64,000 bases of DNA from Geodermatophilus aquaeductus (lineage in GTDB: Bacteria; Actinomycetota; Actinomycetes; Mycobacteriales; Geodermatophilaceae), in the NCBI RefSeq assembly GCF_900182545.1, contig NZ_FXTJ01000002.1, forward strand, positions 1-64,000. The letters run 5' to 3'. Positions 1-9,300 of the stretch are shown here, in pieces (the stretch's first letter is position 1; each line of letters opens with the position of its first letter). The position numbers and the translations under genes are program-made. The notes below the pieces were generated by a model. It was not told the origin of the DNA, did no database searches, and saw nothing but the letters and a program-made list of their open reading frames with translations.

Positions 1-150
1 GCCCGCCGCCACGCCCGGACGGTCATGCGTGTCGGCGGAGCGCTGCTGATCGTTCTGGGCATCCTGCTCCTGACCGGCTGGTGGGACGCCCTGATGATCT
101 GGCTGCGGGCCTGGCTCGGCGCGACGGGGCTCGGCACGTCCTCGCTGTGA
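1..150 (+). CDS. CcdA-like cytochrome c biogenesis / thiol-redox membrane protein, C-terminal fragment
   Basis: The window opens inside a reading frame that gives 49 residues before a TGA. It has one hydrophobic segment (VGGALLIVLGILLLTGWW) followed by an amphipathic tail ending in GLGTSSL. A glycine-rich last helix ending in 'LLTGWW' and followed by a short cytoplasmic tail is typical of the C-terminus of CcdA/DsbD-type transporters, which pass electrons from thioredoxin across the membrane. Only the last helix is visible, so the family call rests on one motif. It is followed by a hairpin and then by the relaxase region, so it may be cargo of the mobile element or flanking chromosome. Confidence 0.55.
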   Translation, partial: ARRHARTVMRVGGALLIVLGILLLTGWWDALMIWLRAWLGATGLGTSSL

Positions 151-273
151 TCCCCAGCGGACGTCGTCCGCTCGCACGGACACAACAAGCGGCCGTTCCT
201 GCACCGGAAGACCCGACTCAACGGCGCCCACGTGCCCGCCTGGGCCGCACCATTCCTGGCCGGGCATCCAGAA

Positions 274-319
274 CGGTGTTCGGCCCGGGCTCCCGTGGCG
301 AAGCCCGAGCCGAACACCG
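274..319. terminator. Large stem-loop downstream of the ccdA-like gene
   Basis: Two 18-nt arms (274-291 and 302-319) are complementary at 17 of 18 positions around a 10-nt loop, starting with CGGTGTTCGG. No T-tract follows, which is usual for actinobacterial terminators. It lies about 125 nt after the ccdA-like stop. It could instead be part of the repeat cluster in front of the relaxase. Confidence 0.5.
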
Positions 320-452
320 GATGATCAGGCCAGAGGCGGGCCCCCGGTGCCGGGATTAGTTCCGTCCGCCTGCACGCCCGCAGGCCGTCGAGGAACGCCG
401 TGCGGTGGATGCCGTCCGGAGACTCCTCTGCCAGGACGCAGGCTGGATCGCA

Positions 453-482
453 GTCCCTTCTCTGCCGCGGCAGAGAAGGGAC
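453..482. repeat. Perfect 30-bp palindrome upstream of the relaxase
   Basis: Both halves read GTCCCTTCTCTGCCG and there is no spacer, so it can form a full cruciform. The arm core CCCTTCTCT/AGAGAAGGG recurs in the next repeat (539-596), so the two structures are related. A protein-bound site such as an oriT or a transfer regulator operator is more likely than a simple terminator. Confidence 0.7.
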
Positions 483-538
483 CCGAGTCGCCATTCCGAC
501 CGTCCCGCGACCGGTCGATTGAACATGCGGCAACCAAC

Positions 539-596
539 CGTCGTCGAGAGAAGGGTTGCCGTCGTCGAGGTAACGTCAACCCTTCTCTCGACGACG
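539..596. repeat. 20-bp inverted repeat with 18-nt loop, candidate oriT component
   Basis: The arms at 539-558 and 577-596 are perfectly complementary (arm starts CGTCGTCGAGAGAAGGG). The core GAGAAGGG is shared with the palindrome at 453-482. A third, small hairpin follows (GCTACC at 605-610 with GGTAGC at 617-622). MobF relaxases usually nick beside inverted repeats close to their own gene, and the relaxase starts 90 nt downstream, so this is the best oriT candidate in the window. The nic site itself cannot be assigned by eye. Apart from these repeats and the hairpin at 274-319, I see nothing gene-like between 151 and 686. Confidence 0.5.
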
Positions 597-686
597 GCAC
601 GCATGCTACCAATGGAGGTAGCCCAGGCCCGGCTTCGCGGGGCCCACCGCCGTTTTCAGGGGTGACGTGTTGGCCATTGTTGGACA

Positions 687-3600
687 GTGTCGGTAATGCA
701 CGGCGGGATGAAGGTGTACGCCGGTTCCCCGGCCGCGGCACGGTGCTATGTGGAGGCTGGCCGCAGCCGAGCCGATGATTACTTTCTGGCCGAGGGCACC
801 GGTCTCGCCCGCCGCTACAGCGCCGGGGTCGGCCGTCCGGTCACCGAACTCGTGCCGCTGACCGGGGCCGCCTACGAGGCCTGGGTGGCCGGACACGACC
901 CAGACACGGGCCGGCCACGCGGGCGGCTGCGCACCGACGGGCGGGCGGTGCGGTTCGTCGAAGTATTGGTCAACGGGCCGAAGTCGTGGTCGTTGGCGGC
1001 CGCGCTGCACCCGGATGTCGCCGCCGCCTACGACGCGGCCCAGGACCGTGCCGCCCTTCAGGTCATCCACTGGCTGGCGCAACACGCCACCACCCGGGTC
1101 GGCCCACGAGGCGGTCAAATGCAACTGCCGGTCGTGCTGCTGGAGGCGGTCACGGTGGCGCACCACACCTCCCGCGCCGGGGATCCGCACCGGCATCTGC
1201 ACCTACAGATCAACGCTCGGATTCACGCAGCGGGGAAATGGCGCGGGCTGCACACCGTCGGTGTCCGCGACTTCCTTGGCGCCATCAACGGGATCGGGCA
1301 CGCCGCGGTCGTCTGCGATCCGCGCTTTCGAGCCGCGCTCGCCACCCACGGATACGCGTTGAATCCTGCTGGGGAGATACGGCAGCTCGCGGACTTCGTG
1401 GGCGCATTCTCCGCGCGGACGGCGCAGATCGCCCGCAACATCGACAAGTACGAATTGGAGTGGACGCGGGCGCATCCGGGTGAACGCGCGGGGCCGGCGC
1501 TGCGTCGGGCGTGGGACGCCCGGGCCTGGGCCGAAGGCCGCCCGGACAAGGTCATCCCCACCTCCGGCGCTGAGCTCAGCACCCGATGGCTGGCTGAGCT
1601 GGCCGCTCTGGGCTACCGCGACCCAAGCGGACCGGTCGAGTTGACCCCCACCCCGATCGGTGCGCTGGACCGTGATGAGGCAGTGGGCCGGGTGTTGGCC
1701 CGGCTGGCCGCGGGCCGGTCGGCGTGGAACGCTGCCGACGTCCGCGGGGAGGTCGAGCAGCTGATCGCTGCCGACGGGATCATCGCTGCCCCGGCGGCCC
1801 GCGCCGAGTTGGCCGAGGATCTCACCTCCCGCGCCCTGTCCCGCTGCGTCTCCATGGTCGACCGCGACGGTGTACCCGAGCACATCCGCGCGTGGACCTC
1901 GCAGCCGGTGCTCGACGTGGAGGCCGACCTCGCCGCCCGGCTGGCCGCCCGCCGCCTCGACGCGCATGCAAATCCGCGCCCACCGGGGCCGTTGACCGCC
2001 GGACGAGGCGAGGCAGTGGGTGGCTTGGACGTCGGCCAGACGGCGGCGGTCATCGCCCTGGCCGGCGACCGGTCGCTGGTGGTGGTGGAGGGCGCGGCCG
2101 GCGCGGGGAAGACCACCACCCTCGCCGCCGCCCGTGACCTGCTCGCGCAGCAGGGGCGGCGGCTGACGGTCGTCACCCCGACGCTGAAGGCCGCGCAGGT
2201 CGCCGCCGGCGAGCTCGGCGCTCCGGCGGGGTCGGCGGCGTGGCTCGTGTACCAGCACGGCTGGCGCTGGGACGACCAGCGGACCTGGACCCGGCTGTCG
2301 ACCGGCGAGGTCGATTCGGTCACCGGCCGGGTGCACACCCAGCCCGAGGAGGGGGCGCGGCTGCGCGCCGGTGACCTCCTGGTGGTCGATGAGGCTGGGA
2401 TGTTCGACCAGGACACCGCCCGGGCCCTACTCACCGTCGCCGACGAGTCCGGGGTGCGGGTGGCGCTGCTCGGCGACCGGCACCAGCTGCCCGCCGTCGG
2501 CCGCGGCGGCGTACTCGACCTGGCCGCCGCCCGCACCGACCCCAACACGCTGCTGACCCTGGACGCGGTGCACCGGTTCACCCGCGCCGACGACGCCGGC
2601 GGAACAGTGCCTGACACCGACTACGCCCGGCTGACGTTGGCCATGCGCACCGGGGAGGACCCGGGGGCGGTGTTCGACGTTCTGGCCGCCCGCGGCCACA
2701 TCCGTCTGCACGCCGACGCCGCCGCGCGGGAGGAGGCGCTGGCCGAGGTCGCCACCGCAGCCCGGGCCGCAGGGACGCTGGTGGTCGTGGTGGTCGACAC
2801 CCGTGAGCAGGCCGCCGCGCTCAATGCCGCCATCCGGAACCGGCTCGTGGCCGGCGGTCTGGTCGACGACCTCCGCGTCACGAGCACAACCGTGGGGCAG
2901 CGAATCGGGTTGGGGGACCGGATCGCCACCCGCCGCAACGACCGCCAGCTGGGCGTCGCCAACCGCGACACCTGGACCGTCACCGCGGTCGCGCCAGACG
3001 GCGACCTCGTCATCAGCCCGACCGGCGCCAACGTGGTCACGCCGGCCTGTGACACCCCCGGCGGCGTCACCCCAGGCGCAGGCCAGCAGCGGATACTCCC
3101 CCGCGACTACGTCATCTCGTACGTGGAGCTGGCCTACGCCACCACCGCGCACGGGGTGCAGGGTGACACCGTTCCCACCGGGCACGTGGTGATCGGTGAA
3201 CACACCGGCGCCGCATCGGCCTACGTCGGGATGACTCGCGGCCGCATCGCCAACACCGCCCATCTGGTCGCCGCCGACCTGGCCGATGCCCGCGACCAGT
3301 GGATCGCCGTCTTCGCCCGAGATCGAGCCGACCTCGGCCCCGGCCACGCCGCCGAGCTCGCCGCCGCCGAGGCCGCGTGCTACGCCGAAACCCGACCACT
3401 GGATCAGGTGCTGGCAGACCTACACCAGGCGTGGGAGGTCGAGCAGCACTACACCGACCGGCTGGCCCTGTCGGAACCACAGCTCGACATCCTGCGCCGG
3501 GTCGTGACGGCCGAGGCCGACGACCTCGCCCGGCTGGCAACCCAGGAGCGTCGGGCGGCCCTGGTTGCCGGGCGTGCACTGGACCGAGCCGAGGCCAGCG

Positions 3601-4334
3601 CGCGGATGGTCGCCGCCGGCGCCGACCGGCTCCGCGACAGCGTGCTCGCCTGCTGGGACGCTGAACGCGACGCGGCCCGCGCCGCTGCTCGAGTCGTGCT
3701 CGACGGGCCGGGACGGCTGCGACTGCGACGGGCCGCAGTGACGTCTGCCGGCGAGTATCTGGTCACCTGGGCCGGCCGGTGGCGCCTTTACCTGCCCGAC
3801 CTGCCCATTGACCCGATCGAGATCGCCAGGGCCGCCGACCGGTCCGACGACCGGCCCACCCTCGAGGCGGCGTTCGCCGCCGCTGCCGGCCGTACCGCCG
3901 AACGAGACCACCCCGACCACAGGGACCTGCGCGCCGCCGCCGACACCGCCTGGCACGCCCACCATCGGGCCAAGCGCGCCCTGACCGACGCCGCTCGCCA
4001 TCACGACCAGCGGCTCGCCGTCCACGGCGCCCTTACCTGCGCAGCGAACCCCCAGCGGCGGCTCGCCGACCTGGAGTGCGACGTCGCCGCCACCCGACAG
4101 AAGCTGGGTGCCGCGCAGGCGCGCATCGCCCGACTCACCACTGAGCCGGCGCTGCGCAGCCAACCCGTTGCCCGGTTGGCCGAGGAGCGCGACGCCTGGC
4201 ACGCCCGCCGCGACGCGCACCGGACCGCCCGCCGAGCGGCGTCCCCGCCGCGACCGACCCAAAGCGTCCGGCCGCCGGAGCCGGTCGCCCATCGGACGCC
4301 GCGACCCGGCGTCGGGCCCGGCTTCGGACGATGA
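687..4334 (+). CDS. MobF-family conjugative relaxase fused to a RecD-like helicase (TrwC/TraI type)
   Basis: A 1215-residue protein expected to nick oriT, stay covalently bound to the 5' end and unwind the transferred strand. The relaxase domain (about residues 1-330) has N-terminal tyrosines Y11, Y21 and Y32 as candidate nucleophiles and the metal-binding histidine cluster GDPHRHLHLQ (H168, H170, H172). The helicase part has Walker A GAAGAGKTT (about 468-476), Walker B VVDEAGMF (about 566), GDRHQLPAVG, and late motifs AYATTAHGVQGDTV and VGMTRGR. The C-terminal 300 residues are charged and probably coiled. The GTG start at 687 is used; an in-frame ATG at 696 is an alternative. No coupling protein or mating-pair genes are in view, so the element may be mobilizable only or may extend to the left. 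Confidence 0.9.
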   Translation: MSVMHGGMKVYAGSPAAARCYVEAGRSRADDYFLAEGTGLARRYSAGVGRPVTELVPLTGAAYEAWVAGHDPDTGRPRGRLRTDGRAVRFVEVLVNGPKSWSLAAALHPDVAAAYDAAQDRAALQVIHWLAQHATTRVGPRGGQMQLPVVLLEAVTVAHHTSRAGDPHRHLHLQINARIHAAGKWRGLHTVGVRDFLGAINGIGHAAVVCDPRFRAALATHGYALNPAGEIRQLADFVGAFSARTAQIARNIDKYELEWTRAHPGERAGPALRRAWDARAWAEGRPDKVIPTSGAELSTRWLAELAALGYRDPSGPVELTPTPIGALDRDEAVGRVLARLAAGRSAWNAADVRGEVEQLIAADGIIAAPAARAELAEDLTSRALSRCVSMVDRDGVPEHIRAWTSQPVLDVEADLAARLAARRLDAHANPRPPGPLTAGRGEAVGGLDVGQTAAVIALAGDRSLVVVEGAAGAGKTTTLAAARDLLAQQGRRLTVVTPTLKAAQVAAGELGAPAGSAAWLVYQHGWRWDDQRTWTRLSTGEVDSVTGRVHTQPEEGARLRAGDLLVVDEAGMFDQDTARALLTVADESGVRVALLGDRHQLPAVGRGGVLDLAAARTDPNTLLTLDAVHRFTRADDAGGTVPDTDYARLTLAMRTGEDPGAVFDVLAARGHIRLHADAAAREEALAEVATAARAAGTLVVVVVDTREQAAALNAAIRNRLVAGGLVDDLRVTSTTVGQRIGLGDRIATRRNDRQLGVANRDTWTVTAVAPDGDLVISPTGANVVTPACDTPGGVTPGAGQQRILPRDYVISYVELAYATTAHGVQGDTVPTGHVVIGEHTGAASAYVGMTRGRIANTAHLVAADLADARDQWIAVFARDRADLGPGHAAELAAAEAACYAETRPLDQVLADLHQAWEVEQHYTDRLALSEPQLDILRRVVTAEADDLARLATQERRAALVAGRALDRAEASARMVAAGADRLRDSVLACWDAERDAARAAARVVLDGPGRLRLRRAAVTSAGEYLVTWAGRWRLYLPDLPIDPIEIARAADRSDDRPTLEAAFAAAAGRTAERDHPDHRDLRAAADTAWHAHHRAKRALTDAARHHDQRLAVHGALTCAANPQRRLADLECDVAATRQKLGAAQARIARLTTEPALRSQPVARLAEERDAWHARRDAHRTARRAASPPRPTQSVRPPEPVAHRTPRPGVGPGFGR

Positions 4335-4497
4335 GCCGTGGGCCACCGATGCCCGCTCTTCACAGCTGAGGCAAGCGAGACGGGAGAAGAACTGCAGGAG
4401 CACCGGAGAAGTCGGCTGTGGGCTGTCACCGATGGCCGTCGAAAGGCGCCTCCCACAAGTGCACCGCGACCACAACCGTCCAGCCTCGGAGTCAGCC

Positions 4498-4731
4498 ATG
4501 CCCGACCAGACCGCCGGCCGCAACCACATCAGCGAGCCCGAGCTCGCGCTGCTCACCATCACCGAGGCCGCGCAGCTGTTGCGCGCTCCCGTCGCCACCC
4601 TCCGCTACTGGCGCCACCTCGGCACCGGCCCGACCAGTTTCCGTCTCGGCCGGCGTGTCCTCTACCGGCGCGACGACCTCCACGCCTGGATCGACGCCCG
4701 CCGCGACCACGGCACACCCGCAGGAACCTGA
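4498..4731 (+). CDS. Xis/AlpA-like small helix-turn-helix protein
   Basis: A 77-residue protein. Residues 18-66 form the MerR-like winged helix of excisionases and HTH_17 proteins: 'LTITEAAQLLRAPVATLRYW', then a short wing (FRLGRRVLYRRDD) and the closing helix LHAWIDARR. The ATG at 4498 is preceded by GGAG at suitable distance. It sits between the relaxase and the convergent integrase, the usual place for the recombination directionality factor of actinobacterial integrative elements. It may direct excision or regulate transfer genes. Confidence 0.75.
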   Translation: MPDQTAGRNHISEPELALLTITEAAQLLRAPVATLRYWRHLGTGPTSFRLGRRVLYRRDDLHAWIDARRDHGTPAGT

Positions 4732-4766
4732 CGCCCGCGACCAGTCATCCGTGACTCGGGAATCGC

Positions 4767-5963
4767 TCAGCCCAGTTGTTCGAGGACCTGCGCCGCTCCC
4801 GTGGCCCTCCTCCTGCGGCCGTAGTAGACGTCCTGCGTGACGGACGGCTTGGCATGCCCGAGCTGGTCGGCCGCGCTCCTGGCGGACAGCCCCGCCTCGT
4901 CCATGAGCGTGGCGACGGTCTTGCGGAAGGCGTGGGAGGTGACGCCCGGCATCCCCATCGCGAGGAACGCCTCGCGAAGCGCCCGGCGGGTGTTGTTGGG
5001 GTCCCGCAGCTTGCGGCTGCGCGGCGCGGGGAAGACCGGTCCGCTCGACGGCCCGCGCCGCCGCAGGAGCGCGGCACACCAGCTCGGCAGCTCCAACACC
5101 CGCTCCCCCGCCGCTGACTTGGGCCGGCTGACCACCAGGCCCTGGCCCTTGACCCGCAGCACCGTCCCGGTGACCGTGACCGTGACGGTGCCGGCGTCGA
5201 GGTCCACGTCCGACCAACTAACGGCACATGCCTCGCCGATGCGCAGACCCGTGGCGACCATGAACGCCACGAGGTCCGGCAGATCCCGCTCGCGGGCCGT
5301 CGCGTTCTCGCTCAACCACGCCCGCACCGACCTGACCTCGTCCGCGGTCAGCGCCCGCGGTGCCCGCCGGGTCTGACTGGGGATGCGCGCCACGTCCCGA
5401 CAGGGGTTGGCCTTCAAGGCATCGTGGCGGCAGGCCAGGCCGCACATACCGCTGATCACCGACTTGGTCATCTTCGCCAGCGCCGGGCCGTGCGACGCCC
5501 GCACGGCTGCCAGATGCCGATCGAGCAACCCGACGCTGACCTCACGCACCCGCACGCTGCCCAGCGCCGGGAGGACCTGACGATCGAGCCGGTCACGGTA
5601 GGCCTGCATCGTCGACGGGCTCTTGCCCTCGAGCTCGCTGAACCATTTCTCCGCGAGGACGGCGATCTTGGTGTCCGGGGTGATCTCCTGGCCCGTCCCC
5701 GACCGTCCCCGGTCTCGCAGCGCCACAGCGAGGGCCCGCTCCGCCGCCCCCTTGCTCTTGGCCTGCCGCTGCACCTGGCGGGTGACCCCGTCCCAGTCCC
5801 GATACAGGCACACCGCGCGGTACCCGGCCGGATCCGGGTAGACGCGGACCCGGCCGTGGGTGCCGAGTTCCAGATGAGGTCTGGCCACGATCCCCCGCTC
5901 GGAATAGTGATCGCGCCGGGGCGGCATTCTTCGGCGAGGCCACAGTTTATCGGCCGGGGCCAT
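4767..5963 (-). CDS. Tyrosine site-specific integrase
   Basis: A 398-residue phage/ICE-type tyrosine recombinase. An N-terminal basic arm-binding region (about 30-90) is followed by a SAM-like core-binding domain (about 98-190) and the catalytic domain. Catalytic residues are visible: R241 (ATGLRIGEA), K282 (RPKSAAGER), H344 and R347 (SHAFRKTV), H370 (QLGHAKPS) and Y380 (QDVYYGR). The true start may be internal, because the first 22 residues are not typical; M13 or the GTG encoding the VARPHLELG segment are candidates. It lies about 140 bp from the tRNA remnant at 6100-6143, which it presumably uses as attachment site. All catalytic residues are present, so it is probably active. Confidence 0.92.
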   Translation of the reverse strand: MAPADKLWPRRRMPPRRDHYSERGIVARPHLELGTHGRVRVYPDPAGYRAVCLYRDWDGVTRQVQRQAKSKGAAERALAVALRDRGRSGTGQEITPDTKIAVLAEKWFSELEGKSPSTMQAYRDRLDRQVLPALGSVRVREVSVGLLDRHLAAVRASHGPALAKMTKSVISGMCGLACRHDALKANPCRDVARIPSQTRRAPRALTADEVRSVRAWLSENATARERDLPDLVAFMVATGLRIGEACAVSWSDVDLDAGTVTVTVTGTVLRVKGQGLVVSRPKSAAGERVLELPSWCAALLRRRGPSSGPVFPAPRSRKLRDPNNTRRALREAFLAMGMPGVTSHAFRKTVATLMDEAGLSARSAADQLGHAKPSVTQDVYYGRRRRATGAAQVLEQLG

Positions 5964-6070
5964 GCTTTACCCATCGTTTACTCGTCGATAACGGCCGACG
6001 CCTACCGACGAACCTCAGCCCTGAAGACCGAGGAATATGGCCTCTGAGCTGCGGGTTCGCCCCGACGCCC

Positions 6071-6093
6071 GTCAACAGTCAACGATGGTCAAC
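6071..6093 (+). repeat. Three GTCAAC direct repeats beside the attachment site
   Basis: GTCAAC occurs at 6071-6076, 6078-6083 and 6088-6093. These short direct repeats lie between the integrase gene and the tRNA half-gene, where arm-type integrase or Xis sites are expected. Their function is inferred from position only. Confidence 0.4.
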
Positions 6094-6099
6094 ATCGGC

Positions 6100-6143
6100 G
6101 ACTCATAATCAGCGGGTTCGGGGTTCGAGTCCCTGATGGCGCA
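6100..6143 (+). tRNA. 3' half of a tRNA gene (probably tRNA-Lys), attachment-site remnant
   Basis: From the anticodon loop onward the sequence folds as a tRNA: anticodon loop CTCATAA (6102-6108), variable region GGGTT, T-arm CGGGG-TTCGAGT-CCCTG (6119-6135), acceptor strand ATGGCGC and discriminator A at 6143. The 5' half is missing: bases before 6100 do not pair properly in the anticodon stem, and there is no D-arm. From memory, the segment from AATCAGCGGGTTCG to the end resembles actinobacterial tRNA-Lys(CUU), yet the anticodon triplet here reads CAT rather than CTT. It is therefore best read as the att copy of the tRNA 3' end, with crossover in or near the anticodon loop, and not as a working tRNA. 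Confidence 0.75.
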
Positions 6144-6314
6144 CCCGCTCCACCTTTCCTTCCCTGCTGACCTGCGACCACAGGCTCGATGGGCAGCCGC
6201 GCGGCAGCGTCGCGACAGGCCATGGAGCACTGCGGCCACTCAACAGCGCACCCCTCGAGACCCTGCGGACGCGGGGACCTGCGACCTCGCGGCGGTCTGT
6301 CGAAACGACGGTCC

Positions 6315-6332
6315 CGATCCGGCACCGGATCG
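6315..6332. terminator. Short palindrome downstream of the hydrolase cluster
   Basis: CGATCCGG and CCGGATCG are perfectly complementary around a CA centre, 30 nt beyond the stop of the large hydrolase gene on the minus strand. It could end that transcript. No T-tract follows. Otherwise the stretch 6144-6361 shows no gene. Confidence 0.35.
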
Positions 6333-6361
6333 CAGCCTCTCCACGCCCGCATCCGAGCAGG

Positions 6362-9300
6362 TCAACCGCCTGTCCGGGGATCTTGCACGAGCCCTGGGGG
6401 TTCGGGCGACCGAGGCGCGAAGCCCGGAGGCGGCGGCGTGGCCGCGTCCGGCGGAGTCAGCTGCTCGAAGCCGCCGGTCCACGACTCGAACTCGTCCTCG
6501 TCGCGCTCGGCGGCGAAGCCGGGTCCGTCGTGATCACCCAGCTGCTCGCGCTGCGGGACGTGGCGGCCGGCCGAACCGCGGGCCCTGGCGGCGATCGCCC
6601 GCAGCGGCGCGTCGCCGGGATCCCAGTGCTCGTTGTCGGGCACGTGCTGATGCCCGCACACGCCGTCGAAGACATGCCACTGCTCCGGGGTCATCCGGCA
6701 CCCGGAGTTGCGGCCGTAGCAGGACACCCCGCCGGTCGGCTGCACATGATCCAGGTTGATCGGCACCAGCTCGGCCACCGGGCCCAGTAGCCGGTCGGCC
6801 AGCCACTCGATCGTCCGCTGGTCCATCTGGCCCATCTTCGCCGCGAACCCCCACATCTCGACCTGGATCGCGCACAACCGGTTGGTCTGCACCGATCCAG
6901 GCCGGGCCAGGGCGTACGCCGAGCGGTTCAGCGGGACGGTCTGCAGCAGCAGGTCCGCCGACGGCATCGCCCACAGGTGCGGCGGGTTCGTGTGCTCGGC
7001 GGCCAACCGCCGGAACCCGGCCGCGGTCGGCTCGCCCTCGATGGTGTGGAACACGAACCGCCACGGCGCATCCAGGTAGCTGCTGCCGCCCGACCTGGGG
7101 TTGGCGATCCGTTGCGCGCCGGGCACCCACAGGTCGGCGCTGCCGACCTCGTCGGCCGCCTGCCGAGGCCCCTCGTGCGCGAGCGGAAGCCGGACCGGAT
7201 CGGCCGGTGCGAACGGCGACTCGAACGTCTCGTCCAGGCTCCAGGTCGTGGTCGTCCCCGCGCCCTCCCCCTGTTCGAGGTGCACGCCGGCCGGCCGCGC
7301 GTTCTCGGCGGCGAGCTTCTGCCCGCACCACGCGCGGAACTGGCTCAAGACCTGCGCCACCTCGCCGGCCGCGGACTCCGTGGACCCACGACGCAGGTCC
7401 TCCTTGATGAAGAACGCCCTCGCGAAGCGGGTCGTCTGATCCTGCAGCACCGATCCGGTCAGATGCGAGGCGAAGAGGCGGAAGCGATTGGCGGCATGGA
7501 CATGGCCCTGGGCGGCCGGCGCCGCCCAGTAGTACCTGGCCAGGACATCGCTGACCCGGCGCCCACCGAGCGAGCCGTTGCTGGCCAGCACACACCCGTC
7601 GATGTCGCCGATCAGCTCCGCGTCGGTCGCTTCCGATTGAGGGCCCAGCAAGCTCGACCGCCGTCCGAGGTGGACGAGCACGGCGGACTGGCCCAGATCC
7701 CCGGCGATGGTCGTGGCGTAGAGGTTGTCGAGCGTCAGCCCGGCCACGTGCTGCAGGGCCGCCCCCAGCAGCCACCCGCCCAACGTGCCGACGGTCAGGT
7801 TGCGATGCTCGCCGGCCGACAGGCCGCACAGGACGTGACCGACGGCGACCTTCTGGCCGAGCGGATCGGTGGCGACTCCCTTCTCGACCACACCCCCGCG
7901 GTGCGACGACATCGCCTCGAGGTCGCGGAGGTCATCCGCGGTCAACCCGCCGTCGCCGGCCTTGATCGGGTTCGCTTCGGAGGTGCCGTACAGGATCCGG
8001 AACAGAGTCGTATCGTACCCGGCTACCCGGCGCAGAGCGCTCAGGACCTCGTCGGGGGTCCATCGCGGATAGGCGGCCTCCACCCTCCTCACCAGAGAGA
8101 CGTAGTCAGCGATCGCGTAGGTGCGCGCGCCTTGCGACCCGAACTGCTCGAAGGCACCCGCGGCCTCCCGCTCCTGCCGTCCGCACGTGGAACAGCATCC
8201 CTCGCGGCTCTCACCCGCGAAGTCCTCCTCCGAGGGCGCGAGGAGCTGCTCGAACGTCGGTCCCATGCCGCTGGATTCGGCCGGGAGCGGCGCCGGGATC
8301 AGCCGGTGGCCGGCCGTGCCCACGATGCCGACGTGCACGTGGTTGTCGTGCGTGGTGCCCTGGGCCTTGTCGGAGGAGAGGCGTCCACCGACGCGCTCGC
8401 GAATCGCGGGGTCGTTGTAGATGACCACGCGGGTCAGGGGGTTCTCGACGAAGCAGTCCACGGCGAGGCCCATGAGCAGGCGACTGCATCGCATGTCCTT
8501 CCAGGACACGCCCGGCTTCGGGCCGTCATGTGCGAACAGCCGGAGATCGAACTCGAGGCCCTGCTGGTGCCCCAGATGGTTCGTGGAGCAGCCGCCCTGG
8601 GGTACGGCGACATAGCTGACGGTCAGCACGATGCGACCGCCGTCGATCGCGGCGACGGTCTCGCCGGCGATGCGGGTGGCGTCCAGCCGGGAGGCCGATG
8701 CCGGGTTCACCAGATCGACGGCCACCCGCTGGGCGATCGCTGCGATCCGCTTCGCCTCCTCGTCCGCCGGGCTGGGCGGCCCCGTGCGGGGCAGCGACGG
8801 ACTCCTCAGTCGTTCGAGGCCGGACGACCCCTGGGACGCGAGGACGGTGAGGACCGGGCGGAACGCCTGCACCTTCCCGCGCAACGCCCGACCGACCTGA
8901 TCGAGGTACTCCGCCAGCCAGCTCGACATCGCCGGCTCCGCGATGTCGGCGCGGCACCCCGTCTCGGCGCTCCTGTCGTTGCAGCACCAGCCATCGCGCT
9001 GGGCCGGGACGGTGCTCAGCCAGCGCGGGGCGCCCATCGACCAGAGCCAGGTCTCCTCGGTGCTGCCGGGCTGGATGGTGCCGCGGTTCTTGCCCACCGG
9101 CGTCCCGTAGCACGGGCTGGTTCTCGCCTTCTTGGCCCAGAGCTGCTCGGCTTCCAGCATGGCTCGGAACAACCGGATACCGTGATCGGTCGGGTCGTTG
9201 TGGGCGGCGCTGATCGTTCCGCTGTCGGGCACCCAGCTCATCCCGAGGTTGCGCAGCCGCGCCTGCACCCGCCGCACGTCGTCCGGACTGTTGGTCTGCC

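Noticed and set aside
6100..6143. Functional tRNA-Met (CAT anticodon)
   Set aside because: Only the 3' half is present; the D-arm and 5' acceptor strand are missing, and the T-arm/acceptor resemble tRNA-Lys.
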